6,172 bases of DNA from an uncultured Mesorhizobium sp. (GTDB taxonomy: Bacteria > Pseudomonadota > Alphaproteobacteria > Rhizobiales > Rhizobiaceae), in contig CATMOC010000246.1 in the NCBI GenBank assembly GCA_950071955.1, forward strand, positions 1-6,172, read 5' to 3'. Position 1 is the first letter of the stretch, and each line of letters opens with the position of its first letter. The translations under genes and the position numbers were made by a program. Under the pieces are notes generated by a model. That model did no database searches. It had not been told where the DNA came from and worked only from the letters and a program-made list of their open reading frames with translations. Below are positions 5,995 through 6,172 of the stretch, one piece after another.

Positions 5995-6172
5995 ATGCTC
6001 AAGGCAAGTCGGAACAAGACGGGCATTTTCATGCGCATCCGCGACCAGATCGAGAAAAACCTGCCCTACGACAAGTTCGTCTACCAGATCCTCACGGCGA
6101 GCGGATCGAACAAGGAGAATCCGCCGGCCTCCTACTTCAAGATTCACCGCGACCCGGATCTCCTGATGGAGA
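5995..6172 (+). CDS. Chimeric, right-truncated ORF: short tad-locus start joined to a DUF1549-type (planctomycete-like) domain segment
   Basis: The ATG at 5995 lies 49 bases after tadE, with AAAAAGG upstream, so its start belongs to the tad locus, where a second TadE/TadG protein would be expected. The first 12-13 residues ([13 protein letters not shown]) are basic, as a pseudopilin leader would be. From about residue 15 the reading becomes [30 protein letters not shown] and HRDPDLLME. This is the characteristic NxPYDxFVxxxLTASGSN...NPPxxYF stretch of DUF1549 proteins, found beside DUF1553 and cytochrome-c-like domains mainly in Planctomycetes and Verrucomicrobia. No TadE hydrophobic segment or Glu+5 site appears. 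The ORF is cut by the window edge before the expected CxxCH. The domain identity is confident. A real fusion in an alphaproteobacterial pilus operon is doubtful. Confidence 0.75.
   Translation, partial: MLKASRNKTGIFMRIRDQIEKNLPYDKFVYQILTASGSNKENPPASYFKIHRDPDLLME
6025..6050. other. Junction between tad-locus sequence and DUF1549-type sequence
   Basis: Family resemblance changes between about codon 12 (TTC at 6028) and codon 17 (bases 6043-6045) of the last ORF. The frame is kept, and GC content does not change visibly. No recombination site or repeat is evident. The exact base cannot be fixed without alignments to both parents. Confidence 0.55.

Noticed and set aside
5309..6038. Minus-strand open frames opposite tadE
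   Set aside because: They have no domain, while the plus-strand TadE frame has a clear pseudopilin segment and prepilin-peptidase site.

Overview
The window carries most of a tad/cpa (Flp-type pilus) assembly locus from an alphaproteobacterium. It is most likely a member of the Hyphomicrobiales (Rhizobiales), judged from the gene order, the short Flp pilin, the two-aspartate CpaA without a zinc-finger methylase part, the CpaD lipoprotein and the form of the CpaE N-terminus. GC content is high throughout the genes, and the sequence is AT-richer only in the spacers around 3478-3620 and 4438-4758.

Layout. The leftward (minus-strand) series reads, in transcription order: Flp major pilin (4437-4267), a rho-independent terminator-like hairpin, prepilin peptidase cpaA (4142-3621), an AT-rich spacer with operator-like repeats, cpaB (3477-2668), cpaC secretin (2671-1121, ATGA overlap with cpaB), cpaD lipoprotein (1103-384) and the first codons of cpaE (359 onward). 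Divergently, on the plus strand, lie a small exported protein resembling a free-standing CpaC N-terminal domain (4759-5196), a TadE-like pseudopilin (5367-5945) and the start of one more gene (5995 onward). The 321-base divergent spacer 4438-4758 should hold the pilin promoter and the promoter of the plus-strand genes.

How the genes work together. Flp prepilin and TadE-type pseudopilins are cleaved by CpaA at the inner membrane. CpaB, CpaC and CpaD form the periplasmic and outer-membrane channel. CpaE (TadZ family) normally localises the machine at the pole together with the ATPase CpaF, which would lie beyond the left edge.

The most unusual signal is at the two edges. The left-most gene starts as a normal cpaE, but after about 40 codons it continues in frame as a Mu-type (MuA) transposase catalytic-domain segment. 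The right-most gene starts right behind tadE as a short unrecognised N-terminus, but after about 13-15 codons it reads as a DUF1549-type domain typical of Planctomycetes/Verrucomicrobia surface cytochrome-like proteins. Both foreign pieces belong to multi-copy families, and both joins sit within about 250 bases of an edge. I consider assembly chimerism at contig ends the leading explanation, with real recombination as the alternative. I see no RNA gene, CRISPR array or complete mobile element, and no convincing evidence of a new defence or other novel system.
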